Shown here: one piece after another, positions 8,700 through 16,703 of the stretch
Layout: every line of letters starts with the position of its first letter
Position numbering within the stretch: the stretch's first letter is position 1
Assembly (NCBI GenBank): GCA_030123565.1
Contig: CP126122.1
Location: 3,486,800 to 3,550,799, forward strand
Reading direction: 5' to 3'
Length of the DNA stretch: 64,000 nt
Source: Nitrospira sp.
GTDB taxonomy: Bacteria; Nitrospirota; Nitrospiria; Nitrospirales; Nitrospiraceae
Made by a program: the position numbers and the translations under genes
Notes under the pieces: generated by a model
Databases searched by the model: none
What the model saw: only the letters and a program-made list of their open reading frames with translations
Told to the model about the DNA's origin: nothing

Positions 8700-9707
8700 A
8701 TGGATTCGAGCTTCACCCTCACCATTGATTGGCTGGCGTTTACGGTCTTGGCCAGTAATCCGCAAGAGACGATGCGGGTATTGGGTGGAGATTGGAGTAA
8801 GGCCAAAGGCGGCTTCCGAGGGTATCCCTTGTCCTGGATGCGAATAGACGGCCTGCGCGGGGTCGGCAAACTGGGTACCAATGCCCCTCGGCGCCCGAAT
8901 GAAATCCATGTGGACTTGTCGGGCGGCCTCGCGTCCGCCCTGACACTGGATCAAATCCGCACCCTGCTCAAGTGGGTGCATGCCCAACAAGGCCATGTCA
9001 CTCGGATTGACTGCGCCCTCGACGACCGAGTGGGAACGGTGCCGGTCTCGACGATTCGTGAGGCCGTTACGGCTGGGCAATGTGTCACTCGTGCCGCGCA
9101 AGTCCGGCATATCGTCTCGAACCTCACGCATGGGACCGGGGCGACCACCGGCGAGACGATGTACTTCGGCAGTCCGCAGAGTCAGACCTTGCTGCGGATC
9201 TATGACAAGCGGCTGGAACTTCAGAGTAAAGGACAAGAGAACTGGCAGGACTATGGCGTCCGATGGGAATTGGAGCTCAAGAAGGACCGCGCCGAACAAT
9301 GTGCGAGAGCGTTAGCAACTTTGGAGGAGGCTGACTGGAAGGAGTTGGTGATTGGCTTACTCCGGTCCTATGTGGATTTCCGGGACATCACCAAAGACAC
9401 TGAAGAGGAAGAACGATACCGGGCTCCCGTGTTGGAGTGGTACGCCCTCCTGACGGAGGGATTTCAGAAGGGGCGATTGGCCCAGGAGACGCAGGTGCAG
9501 ACCCTGCAAGATGTGAAACGATGGGTGAGCGACACCCTGACGCCAATGCTGGCGGTAATTTGTGCCACCCCTGGAGGGGAAGAATGGCTACTGAACGAAA
9601 TTGTCAGGGGCATTGCTCGGTGGAAAGACCGACACCGCAATTTGCTCAAGCAACCACCCAATCGGTTTCACCGGTCTGCCGGCGGTCACGCGGGCAGCCC
9701 ATGTTAG
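8700..9707 (+). CDS. Rolling-circle-type replication initiation factor (Rep_trans-like)
   Basis: The protein has 335 residues. The N-terminal IDWLAFTV segment, the DLSGGLA and HVTRIDCALDD segments (about residues 98-108) and the YDKRLEL motif with its candidate nicking tyrosine fit the replication initiation factor family (PF02486-like). That family includes CTX-phage RstA and Rep proteins of rolling-circle plasmids, which nick one origin strand. The ATG at 8700 has AGGAG 13 bases upstream, longer than ideal. The gene sits between the ribbon-helix-helix gene and the excisionase/integrase pair, so the element probably can replicate after excision. Host-like GC content suggests long residence in related hosts. 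Confidence 0.8.
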   Translation: MDSSFTLTIDWLAFTVLASNPQETMRVLGGDWSKAKGGFRGYPLSWMRIDGLRGVGKLGTNAPRRPNEIHVDLSGGLASALTLDQIRTLLKWVHAQQGHVTRIDCALDDRVGTVPVSTIREAVTAGQCVTRAAQVRHIVSNLTHGTGATTGETMYFGSPQSQTLLRIYDKRLELQSKGQENWQDYGVRWELELKKDRAEQCARALATLEEADWKELVIGLLRSYVDFRDITKDTEEEERYRAPVLEWYALLTEGFQKGRLAQETQVQTLQDVKRWVSDTLTPMLAVICATPGGEEWLLNEIVRGIARWKDRHRNLLKQPPNRFHRSAGGHAGSPC

Positions 9708-9711
9708 GGGG

Positions 9712-9739
9712 ACTGGGGGTGTCGCAAGACTCCCCCGGT
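9712..9739 (+). promoter_or_regulatory. GNRA-capped hairpin in front of the excisionase-like gene
   Basis: ACTGGGGG-T-GTC pairs with GAC-T-CCCCCGGT around a GCAA tetraloop. The stem has about 11 base pairs with one U-U mismatch and one G-U pair. It covers the GTG at 9738 and ends 10 bases before the ATG at 9750. As RNA this would be very stable. It has no U-tract, so translational control or a processing signal is more likely than termination. Confidence 0.5.
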
Positions 9740-9749
9740 GTATCTGCAC

Positions 9750-10064
9750 ATGCTCACTGTCAAAGAGCTCTCGGCTTGGCTCAATATCAAAGAATCCACA
9801 CTCTATCTCTGGGTTTCCAAGAACAAGATTCCCTGCCGCCGTATTCACGGACTCGTCCGCTTTGAACCTGAGGCGATTCAGGCCTGGTTGAAGAGCTTTG
9901 AAGCCAGTCCCAGCAAGCCGTTCCCACTGCCAACTCGCGACGATACCCGAGACCTCAACCACCTCATTGAAGCGGCGAAATCTGAGGTCTATACTCCCCG
10001 CCACGGGGAAACTAGACCGAAATCAGGCCTCATCCAGAAGGAGGATGCAGATGGGGCTGTTTAA
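9750..10064 (+). CDS. Excisionase/MerR-like helix-turn-helix protein
   Basis: The product is about 104 residues from the ATG at 9750 (MLTVKELSAWLNI). A GTG at 9738 would add four residues but lies inside a strong hairpin. Residues 2-50 form a winged helix-turn-helix of the excisionase/MerR type: LTVKELSAWLNI, then STLYLWVSKNKIPCRR and a VRFEPEAIQAWL end. These proteins bind bent DNA at attachment sites and direct recombinases toward excision, or act as regulators. The C-terminal tail is polar and unassigned. Its last 14 bases overlap the start of the integrase gene, so the two are probably translationally coupled. Confidence 0.7.
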   Translation: MLTVKELSAWLNIKESTLYLWVSKNKIPCRRIHGLVRFEPEAIQAWLKSFEASPSKPFPLPTRDDTRDLNHLIEAAKSEVYTPRHGETRPKSGLIQKEDADGAV

Positions 10065-11127
10065 GCGCAACAAAGTGTGGTGGATGACGTTTGTCTATCA
10101 GGGGCGACAAATCCGTCGGAGCACCGAATGTACGGACCGCCGACTCGCCGAAGCGGTGCTCGGAAAGATCAAGGTCAAGTTGGTCGAAGGTCGCTATTTC
10201 GACCGACTCGAAGAACAAGAACGGACCTTTGAAGAAATGGTCGAGCGTTACGTGGCTGAGCGAGTCGTGGGAGCCAGTCGCCACGGCGAACGACGGGCAC
10301 GAGGCGTCTTGGCTCATCTGCTCCCGGTGTTTGGCAAAAAGACCTTGGTACAGGTCACACCGAAGGAGATTGCCGCGTACAAGTGGAAGCGGCAACAAGC
10401 GGGAGCCGCGCCGGCCACGATCGTGAAGGAATTGGCCTTGATGAAGACGGCTTTCAATATCGCCATTCGAGAATGGGAATGGTGCCGTGATAATCCGGTC
10501 TGTCGCGTGTCGATGGGCAAGGTGAACAATGCTCGCGTCCGGTACTGCGATGACGAGACGCTGGCGAGGATCTACCAAGCCTGTCCGACCTGGCTGCAAC
10601 CCATTGTGATGCTAGCACGCTATACCGGCCTGCGCCGGGAAAACGTGGTGTGCTTGCAGTGGGAGCAAGTTGACATGGCTCGAGGTCTCATTCTTCTTGA
10701 TCACACGAAGAATGGGGACCGCTTAGGGATTCCTCTCTGCGATCCTGCGATGAAGACCTTGGAAGCCGTGCGACCCTACCGACCACTCGCAAGCGGTCCG
10801 GTGTTCTTGCAACACACCGAGGAGAGGGAACCGGTCACGCCGGATATGGTCACGACGGCCTTTCGGCGAGCCTGTGAGTCCGTGGGCGTGAGGAACTTTC
10901 GCTTTCACGACCTGCGGCATACCTTCGCCTCCGCACTGGTGCAGAAGGGCGTGGACCTTTATCGGGTGCAACGGTTGCTCGGACACCGCGACGGACGGAT
11001 GACGCAACGCTATGCGCATCTGGCGCCGGAGAATTTGCGGGAAGCAGTGCAGGTGTTTAAGGATGACTATCACAAATTTAGCACAATGGCCGGGTGTGAC
11101 CGACCACGGTTGGTGCTAAGTGTGTGA
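10051..11127 (+). CDS. Tyrosine recombinase (integrase) of the element
   Basis: The protein has 358 residues from the ATG at 10051, preceded by AAGGAGG. The longer open frame reaching back to 9898 overlaps the excisionase gene and lacks this signal. It has an N-terminal Arm-type segment, a core-binding domain (about 50-150) and a catalytic domain with the R in ARYTGLRRENV, K in DHTKNGD, H-x-x-R in FHDLRHTFAS, H in LLGHRDG, and the nucleophile in QRYAHL. These five positions are the standard R-K-H-R-H-Y set. The gene ends six bases before the CCA end of a tRNA-Glu gene, the classic arrangement for site-specific integration into a tRNA 3' end. Confidence 0.92.
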   Translation: MGLFKRNKVWWMTFVYQGRQIRRSTECTDRRLAEAVLGKIKVKLVEGRYFDRLEEQERTFEEMVERYVAERVVGASRHGERRARGVLAHLLPVFGKKTLVQVTPKEIAAYKWKRQQAGAAPATIVKELALMKTAFNIAIREWEWCRDNPVCRVSMGKVNNARVRYCDDETLARIYQACPTWLQPIVMLARYTGLRRENVVCLQWEQVDMARGLILLDHTKNGDRLGIPLCDPAMKTLEAVRPYRPLASGPVFLQHTEEREPVTPDMVTTAFRRACESVGVRNFRFHDLRHTFASALVQKGVDLYRVQRLLGHRDGRMTQRYAHLAPENLREAVQVFKDDYHKFSTMAGCDRPRLVLSV

Positions 11128-11133
11128 AAAGGT

Positions 11134-11211
11134 TGGTGGTCCCAACGGGATTTGAACCCGTGTCTGAGCCTTGAGAGGGCTCCGTCCTAGGCCAAGCTAG
11201 ACGATGGGACC
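11134..11211 (-). tRNA. tRNA-Glu (anticodon CTC)
   Basis: The acceptor stem GGTCCCA/TGGGACC, a seven-base anticodon loop CTCTCAA between GAGCC and GGCTC, and the T-loop GGTTCAAATCC give a full cloverleaf. The 3' CCA is encoded (rc of 11134-11136). The 3' end faces the integrase gene and is the likely attachment site. Confidence 0.95.
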
Positions 11212-11380
11212 AATGAGGCGGTCAAAAAGCAGCGGAAAGAGCAGGACTGTACCACAGCAAGTTTTCGCTTTTCAAACAGCACATCGATGATCCCCCCATC
11301 GCAGATCCCATCCAGCCGCAGCACGTCTGGAATCCTTGTGGAGGCTTGCGAGACACAGTGAATTGGCCTAAAGTATCATT

Positions 11381-11815
11381 ATGTATCTTCGTTCGGCTAC
11401 CCCTCGAGTCCTTCTGCTTGCAGGCATGCTCTCGGCGTTTCTCCTCCTGGCCGGCTGCGGGACGAGTTTTTTGGAAGGAACCATCGCGCCTCCCAATTCG
11501 AGTGCTTGGACCAAATGCGGGACCGCTACGAAAGTGCGCGTAAAAGCGCCGCAATCTACCGTCACCGTCTCCTACACCGAGCCCACGACCGGTACCGACG
11601 GCAAGCCCCTGACCAACCTCGCCCACACGACCATTTACTATAACGCCGGAGATGGTCCTGTAATCGCCAAGGTGGTCCCAGCCTCGCAGAAGACCGGCGG
11701 AGGCTCCGTGTCTCAAGCCATCACCATTCCCTTGCAGAACCAGTCGGAACAGGAGGTCATGGTGTGCGTGACGGCGACCGATGCCGACGATCGTGAAGGT
11801 CCCGCCTCGCCTTAA
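11381..11815 (+). CDS. Small lipoprotein of unknown function
   Basis: The protein has 144 residues with a signal peptide ending in a lipobox (LLLAGC, Cys about residue 26), so it should be a lipid-anchored envelope protein. The mature part alternates beta-prone stretches such as VTVSYTEP, TTIYYNAG and EVMVCVTATD, which looks like a single immunoglobulin or fibronectin-type sandwich ending in VTATD-x-x-REGPAS. No catalytic motif is visible. It is the first core gene after the element, and neither neighbour suggests a pathway. Confidence 0.75.
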   Translation: MYLRSATPRVLLLAGMLSAFLLLAGCGTSFLEGTIAPPNSSAWTKCGTATKVRVKAPQSTVTVSYTEPTTGTDGKPLTNLAHTTIYYNAGDGPVIAKVVPASQKTGGGSVSQAITIPLQNQSEQEVMVCVTATDADDREGPASP

Positions 11816-11940
11816 ACCAACCCAGGACGGGCTTGACAGCGCCTATTCAACGGCCTACCTTGCTTCCCACTTATTCGGGCGGGAGTGTATGGTCGAACGG
11901 CTCGCACGGCGGAGCTTGGGACCATCCTCGATCGACAGGC

Positions 11941-12465
11941 ATGGAACTACGAAAACCCGACCCACCCAACCTCCCCCATCAGGTCGAACCGGAGCGGCAC
12001 CGGCACCGGCTTGAAATCCGCCTCGGCTCCAACATTTTTCGCAACACGAACGGCGTCCTTCGGGTTCAAGGCAAGGAGCAACTCGTCCTCGAACTCGCCC
12101 CCGACCATGATCGTATCCTGCTCACCATCGATTTGTATGACGGCAGCGGCAACCACGTGGCGCACCTCCGTCGCAACCGCTGGGCGTTCAATGACGGCAA
12201 TCGCTTCGCCCTCAGCACCAGCGATTCTCCGCCGACGCTCTTTCCCAATCTGCCTTGGCTGAAAGTGACGGATCAGGACACCGGTGAGACGGTCCTGGAA
12301 GCCGCCGTCGCGCCGGGCGAAAAAATTCACGTGGCGACGGGAAAATTCTACTCACACCGCGGGCAACTCATCGAGATCACTTCCCACTATTGTCGGATCG
12401 GTTCCACCCACACCCTGTTCGGCGACGTGTTCGAGGCCCGCGGCGGGACCGCGGTGCTCGGTTGA
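11941..12465 (+). CDS. Conserved hypothetical protein (beta-rich)
   Basis: It has about 174 residues from the ATG at 11941. An upstream in-frame ATG at 11833 would add 36 low-complexity residues, and no start has a clear ribosome-binding site. The sequence has regularly spaced beta-strand stretches (LRVQGKEQLVLEL, RILLTIDLYD, WLKVTDQDTGETVLEAAV) and a polar C-terminus ending GTAVLG. No signal peptide or catalytic motif is seen. I do not recognise the family. It lies 15 bases upstream of the DUF6941-like gene and could be co-transcribed with it. Confidence 0.6.
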   Translation: MELRKPDPPNLPHQVEPERHRHRLEIRLGSNIFRNTNGVLRVQGKEQLVLELAPDHDRILLTIDLYDGSGNHVAHLRRNRWAFNDGNRFALSTSDSPPTLFPNLPWLKVTDQDTGETVLEAAVAPGEKIHVATGKFYSHRGQLIEITSHYCRIGSTHTLFGDVFEARGGTAVLG

Positions 12466-12480
12466 AGACCATCAGGCCGC

Positions 12481-12894
12481 ATGACTGACGTTCCCAAACC
12501 CAGTGTTCAGGCCTTCCTGGTCTGCGACTGCGTCATCGAAGACAGCCTCACCAAGAAAAAATCTCTGATCGGCCTGTTTACTCACCTCCAGGCCATAGCC
12601 TTCCCGTTTCAACATCAACAGTTGGGCCTGTACTTTTGCATGACCGACGCCGAGGGAACCTACCATTTCGACATCGACCTCGTGTACATCAATACCGACC
12701 AGTTGGTCTGTCGCGCCTCGCTCCCCAACATCGTCATCGGTGACCGCCTGCAGATTTCCGACTTCGGCATCAATATTCCCGCCCTCCGGTTTCCCGCGCC
12801 TGGTCGCTATGAGTTTCGCTTGCGCATGGACGGCCGCATGATCGCACAGAAAGATTTCAATGTGATCCAGGTCTCGCCGCCCCCCGGCGCCTAG
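12481..12894 (+). CDS. DUF6941-like conserved hypothetical protein
   Basis: The protein has 137 residues. The opening QAFLVCDCVIED, the segment KKSLIGLFTHLQA and the ending RFPAPGRYEFRLRMDG-x-x-IAQKDF match the pattern of the DUF6941 family, small cytosolic beta-rich proteins of unknown role found in many bacteria. It has no signal peptide or membrane segment. It follows another hypothetical gene by 15 bases, suggesting a two-gene unit. Confidence 0.65.
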   Translation: MTDVPKPSVQAFLVCDCVIEDSLTKKKSLIGLFTHLQAIAFPFQHQQLGLYFCMTDAEGTYHFDIDLVYINTDQLVCRASLPNIVIGDRLQISDFGINIPALRFPAPGRYEFRLRMDGRMIAQKDFNVIQVSPPPGA

Positions 12895-13015
12895 CCGCTA
12901 CCTCGTTCGGAGACCGTGAAGCTTCGTGTGTATCTCGTTCGAACCCCTCTCTGCGAGATTCGCTTCACGATTCACGAGATACGGTTCTACATTAGGGTTG
13001 GAAGCGAGCGGCGGA

Positions 13016-14164
13016 TTAGAAGGCGGCAGCTGTGGTCAGGCAGGCCTCGACGTACTCGTCTTCGCCTTTGCGGCAGGCTTGGGCCCGTTTGTTCTTATCG
13101 TCGAAGAGCGGCACCACCATCTCACCCACGGTGGTATAGCAGTCTTTTTTGAAGGGTCCGTCCAGGCTCCGGCAAAGCGCGAGACCCGGTTCCGGGCTGG
13201 CATCGGTGAGGATAAAATCCTTGACGGCCCCGATGAAACATTGGCGAACCTGGTCGCCCTGCCCAAGCCGGCAGAGTTCGTTGACTCGGCCGGCGTCGCG
13301 CAAGGTGAAGCCGCTGACGTCGCGGCCCAGACTTCGATAGCAGGTCGTCTGATGCTCGCCTTCCACACGGGCGCACTGGGTGAAGGCCTGCGCGAAGTCG
13401 TAGTTCAGAAAGGTCAACACTGCGGAGGTCTGCATCAGGTAGCAGGCCTGCAGATATTTTGCGTTCAGGACGGAACAGGGGTAGAGCAAATCTTGCGGAT
13501 TCAAAAAGCTGGTCGCTTCGTGGTGATGGTGCTCGCCGGACGATGTGGCCTGCCGCGCCTGCTGGAAGGTTACGATATTTTCCATGAACACCCCGCCGTA
13601 GCAGGATTCCCGATCCCAACTTCCCGGCAACGCATCGCAAAAGGCCAGGCTCTTGAGAAGGTCATAACGGAATTGAATGGTCAGGCCGTGGCCCAAGCCA
13701 TGGAGACAGTTGTACCGTTGAAACGAGTAGGCCGACACCGTCTCGCTGGTCGGGCAGAGGGGCAGGATATGCTGGGGCTCCACAGCAGGCAGGCTGCTCA
13801 GGTAACCTTGCAGAACTCCATGGTAGCAGCCGGACCAGAACACGTCCCGGCAATGCGACAGCGCGGCGGGCGCCGTCCCATAACGCGCAAACGACCGTCG
13901 GCCGATATGGTGGACGAGCGGATGGGCTTCGCGTAGGGCCTCGGGGTCTTGCGCCGTGATCTGCTCCAGCACCGTGAGAGCCTGTTCCGTGCCCTCTACC
14001 TGGAGTACCGTCTCCAGGTGGCCCTGGTAACAGCGCATCTTCGTCTCAAAAGGCTGGGTGCGACAGGCCTCCGGAGGCCCCGGTTCTCCCGCCTGGAGCG
14101 ACCCGGCCCCCAGGACGGCAAACAGCATCAGAAACCACAATCCCCACCATCGATTTCTCACCAT
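13016..14164 (-). CDS. Secreted protein with tandem cysteine-pair repeats
   Basis: The protein has about 382 residues. The start at 14164 follows AAGGAG and gives an N-terminal signal peptide (RNRWWGLWFLMLFAVLGAG, cleavage near LQAG). The mature protein has about nine units, each with a C-x(7-14)-C pair, the second Cys mostly followed by Tyr, Leu or Phe, such as CYQGHLE, CYHGVLQGYL, CLHGLGHGL, CYGGVFMEN, CYRSLGRDV and CFIGAVKDF. A His cluster (GEHHHHE) lies mid-protein. The pattern suggests a helical-hairpin solenoid stapled by disulfides in the periplasm; this fold is inference. No haem CXXCH is present. I do not recognise a named family. It is monocistronic and divergent from glnS. Confidence 0.75.
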   Translation of the reverse strand: MVRNRWWGLWFLMLFAVLGAGSLQAGEPGPPEACRTQPFETKMRCYQGHLETVLQVEGTEQALTVLEQITAQDPEALREAHPLVHHIGRRSFARYGTAPAALSHCRDVFWSGCYHGVLQGYLSSLPAVEPQHILPLCPTSETVSAYSFQRYNCLHGLGHGLTIQFRYDLLKSLAFCDALPGSWDRESCYGGVFMENIVTFQQARQATSSGEHHHHEATSFLNPQDLLYPCSVLNAKYLQACYLMQTSAVLTFLNYDFAQAFTQCARVEGEHQTTCYRSLGRDVSGFTLRDAGRVNELCRLGQGDQVRQCFIGAVKDFILTDASPEPGLALCRSLDGPFKKDCYTTVGEMVVPLFDDKNKRAQACRKGEDEYVEACLTTAAAF

Positions 14165-14372
14165 CCCATCTCCTTGCTGATTGATGCGCTCGCGCCTCCT
14201 TCCATCACACGCCTGCCATTCTAGGATAATCCTGGCGATCGATCCAACGAAAATCGGTTCGAGACAGTCCCTGCGCAATCCCCTTCATTGAGTCCCCCTT
14301 CTCCCACCCCGCCGTTCTGTGATAGAACCAATCGCGATTCACGATCTGCGTCTCGACGGAACAATCACAACC

Positions 14373-16076
14373 ATGTCGACCACCCAGGAATCTCCTTCAC
14401 GCTCGGACTTCATCCGCGAGATCGTGGCGGCGGACCGTGCCGCCGGAAAACATGCCGGACGTGTCGTCACCCGCTTTCCACCGGAACCGAACGGCTATCT
14501 CCATATCGGCCATGCAAAATCGATTTGTCTGAATTTCGGTATCGCCGACGAGAATCCAGACGGAATCTGCCATCTCCGCATGGATGATACCAACCCCACC
14601 ACCGAAGACCCTGAATATGTGCAGGCGATTCAAGAAGATGTCCGCTGGCTCGGATTCGACTGGCACGACAAGATGTTCTTCGCCTCCGACTACTTCGAGC
14701 GGCTCTATGACCATGCGGTGAGGCTGATCAAGAAGGGGCTCGCGTATGTCGATAGCCTGACTGCCGATGAAATGCGACAATATCGCGGCACGCTGACGGA
14801 ACCGGGCCAAGCCAGCCCCTATCGCACCAGAAGTGTCGAGGAAAACCTGGACCTGTTCCGCCGGATGCGGGCGGGCGAGTTTCCGGACGGCACGCATGTG
14901 CTCCGCGCCAAGATCGACATGGCCTCGCCGAACATCAACCTCCGCGATCCCGTGCTGTATCGCATCAGACATGTCGCCCATTACCGCACCGGCACGGCCT
15001 GGTGTATCTATCCGGCGTACGATTTCGCGCATCCGCTGTCCGATGCGATTGAAGGCATAACCCATTCGATCTGCACCTTGGAATTCGAGGACCATCGGCC
15101 TCTGTACGATTGGGTGGTCGAGCAATGCGAGACGCCGCAGCGGCCGCAACAGATCGAGTTCGCCAGGCTGAACGTCAGCTTCACGGTCATGAGCAAGAGG
15201 AAATTGCTCGACTTGGTGGAGCGCAAGCTGGTCAACGGCTGGGACGATCCGCGCCTCCCCACGCTCAAGGGCCTGCGGCGGCGCGGCTTCACCCCCGAGG
15301 CGTTACGTGCGTTTTGCGACGCGATCGGCGTGGCGAAGCGGGATGCCGTCGTCGAAATGCAACTCCTTGAACACTTTGTCCGGGAAGACCTGAACAGGCG
15401 CGCGCCCCGCGTCATGGCCGTGCTCAGGCCCTTGCGCCTGGTCATCGAGAATTACCCGGAGGGACAGATCGAGCAACTGGATGCCGTGAACAATCCGGAA
15501 GATGCTTCAGCCGGCACGCGGCAGGTGCCCTTTTCCCGCATCCTCTATATCGATCAGGACGATTTCAAAGAGGATCCGCCGAAACAGTTCTTTCGCCTTG
15601 CGCCGGGTCGCGAAGTGCGATTACGGTACGCCTACATCATCAAATGTGTGGGCGTGATCAAGGACCCAACCACGGGTGAGGTCACGGAGCTGCGCTGCAC
15701 CTATGACCCGGACAGCAAGAGCGGCGGACCGCAGGCGCAACGAAAGGTAAAGGCGACCATCCATTGGGTATCGGCCCCCCATGCCGTCGATGCGGAGATC
15801 AGGCTCTATGAAAGTCTGTTGCTTACCGATCTAGGCAAGATTCCCCCCGATCAGGATTGGATCCAACAGCTGAATCCCCATTCTTTGGAACGGCTGTCGG
15901 CCTGCAAGGTAGAACCCAGCCTGGCGACGGTCTCTCCCGGCACCAGACTGCAATTTGAACGGGTGGGCTACTTCTGTGCCGACCCCGACTCCTCGCCCGG
16001 CAAGCTCGTCTTCAACCGAACCGTCACGCTCAAGGACGCCTGGGCCAAGATCGAAAAAGCTCAGGCCCCTCGCTAG
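14373..16076 (+). CDS. glnS: Glutaminyl-tRNA synthetase
   Basis: The protein has about 567 residues from the ATG at 14373. It charges tRNA-Gln with glutamine directly. Class I signatures are clear: the HIGH-type HIGHAKS after PPEPNGYL and the KMSKS-type VMSKRK. The segments DDTNP and [12 protein letters not shown] are typical of GlnRS rather than GluRS, as is the C-terminal anticodon-binding beta-barrel region (about 350-567). Two tRNA-Gln genes and gltX lie 3.4-5 kb downstream. Many bacteria make Gln-tRNA by amidation instead, so glnS beside both tRNA-Gln isoacceptors indicates direct charging. It is divergent from the cysteine-repeat gene. Confidence 0.95.
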   Translation: MSTTQESPSRSDFIREIVAADRAAGKHAGRVVTRFPPEPNGYLHIGHAKSICLNFGIADENPDGICHLRMDDTNPTTEDPEYVQAIQEDVRWLGFDWHDKMFFASDYFERLYDHAVRLIKKGLAYVDSLTADEMRQYRGTLTEPGQASPYRTRSVEENLDLFRRMRAGEFPDGTHVLRAKIDMASPNINLRDPVLYRIRHVAHYRTGTAWCIYPAYDFAHPLSDAIEGITHSICTLEFEDHRPLYDWVVEQCETPQRPQQIEFARLNVSFTVMSKRKLLDLVERKLVNGWDDPRLPTLKGLRRRGFTPEALRAFCDAIGVAKRDAVVEMQLLEHFVREDLNRRAPRVMAVLRPLRLVIENYPEGQIEQLDAVNNPEDASAGTRQVPFSRILYIDQDDFKEDPPKQFFRLAPGREVRLRYAYIIKCVGVIKDPTTGEVTELRCTYDPDSKSGGPQAQRKVKATIHWVSAPHAVDAEIRLYESLLLTDLGKIPPDQDWIQQLNPHSLERLSACKVEPSLATVSPGTRLQFERVGYFCADPDSSPGKLVFNRTVTLKDAWAKIEKAQAPR

Positions 16077-16227
16077 CCGCTTCTCTCGCCTTCGACCGGA
16101 CCTCCCCAAGGTCCCACACAAAGTACTGGTGCTCCAGCCTTCGGCAGCCTTGAGCCACGGCTGATCAATGGGCGAGAATCACGGCTCGCATGGTCGGCAG
16201 CCGATCGGCAACCAAGGAGGCACGACG

Positions 16228-16563
16228 ATGGTGACAAGATCAAACGGTGATGAACAGCAAGCAGCCCCAGGGTCATTTCGTGAACGACTGTCCTTGTTGA
16301 AAGCGGCCATCCCCGACGCAGCCTCCGACGTGCAAGCCCTCCTCTCGGACATCAGCCGCTCCGTCCTTCGGCTCCATGACCAACTGCAGCGCATCGATGC
16401 CACGCCCCCCTTGCCTCGCTCCATCGTCAGCCTGGTTCGCTGTTTCGATTGCGGAACAACCAGCATGGATTCCTTCCACACATCCAAACAGGGCGGCTAC
16501 CATCTCTGCCCGACCTGCTTTCAGCAGCGCCTGCGCAGCGGACGGGCGAAGACGGCGCACTGA
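16228..16563 (+). CDS. Small zinc-ribbon protein
   Basis: This protein has 111 residues. The ATG at 16228 has AAGGAGG eight bases upstream, which favours it over an in-frame ATG at 16168. The N-terminal 70 residues are predicted helical ([32 protein letters not shown]), followed by a C-terminal zinc-ribbon-like pair CFDCG and CPTCF. It is probably a cytosolic nucleic-acid or protein-binding adaptor; no enzyme motif is present. It sits between glnS and uup without obvious operon structure. Confidence 0.7.
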   Translation: MVTRSNGDEQQAAPGSFRERLSLLKAAIPDAASDVQALLSDISRSVLRLHDQLQRIDATPPLPRSIVSLVRCFDCGTTSMDSFHTSKQGGYHLCPTCFQQRLRSGRAKTAH

Positions 16564-16703
16564 GCTTCATACACCTTCCGCCACGCACCTCATCCCACCT
16601 CCCAAACGGAACGCCAGGCCTACCGCTCGAACCACCTAGCCGCCGGCAACCCCCGCACCGTATACTTTGCCTTTCACCGTTCCACGAGCGAGGTCTCCAC
16701 GAC

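Larger units (their letters stand above)
1..11136. mobile_element. Right portion of an integrative element inserted at tRNA-Glu(CTC)
   Basis: The integrase gene abuts the 3' end of tRNA-Glu(CTC). It is preceded by excisionase-like, replication initiator and ribbon-helix-helix genes. To the left lie typical cargo (Fic protein, SNF2-type ATPase, nuclease/ATPase pair) and gene fragments. The region from 1 to about 8300 looks poorer in GC than the flanking core genes. I saw no second copy of the tRNA 3' segment to the left, so the left boundary is probably outside the window and the extent given is a minimum. Part of the cargo could belong to an older, separate insertion. Confidence 0.55.

Noticed and set aside
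1..11133. A second copy of the tRNA-Glu 3' end as left attachment site
   Set aside because: I looked for the CCCAACGGGATTTGAACCCG-type segment and saw none, so the left boundary is not called.
12926..13936. Plus-strand open frame of 336 codons
   Set aside because: It is antisense to the secreted cysteine-repeat gene, which has a signal peptide and ribosome-binding site; GC-rich codon bias creates such shadows.
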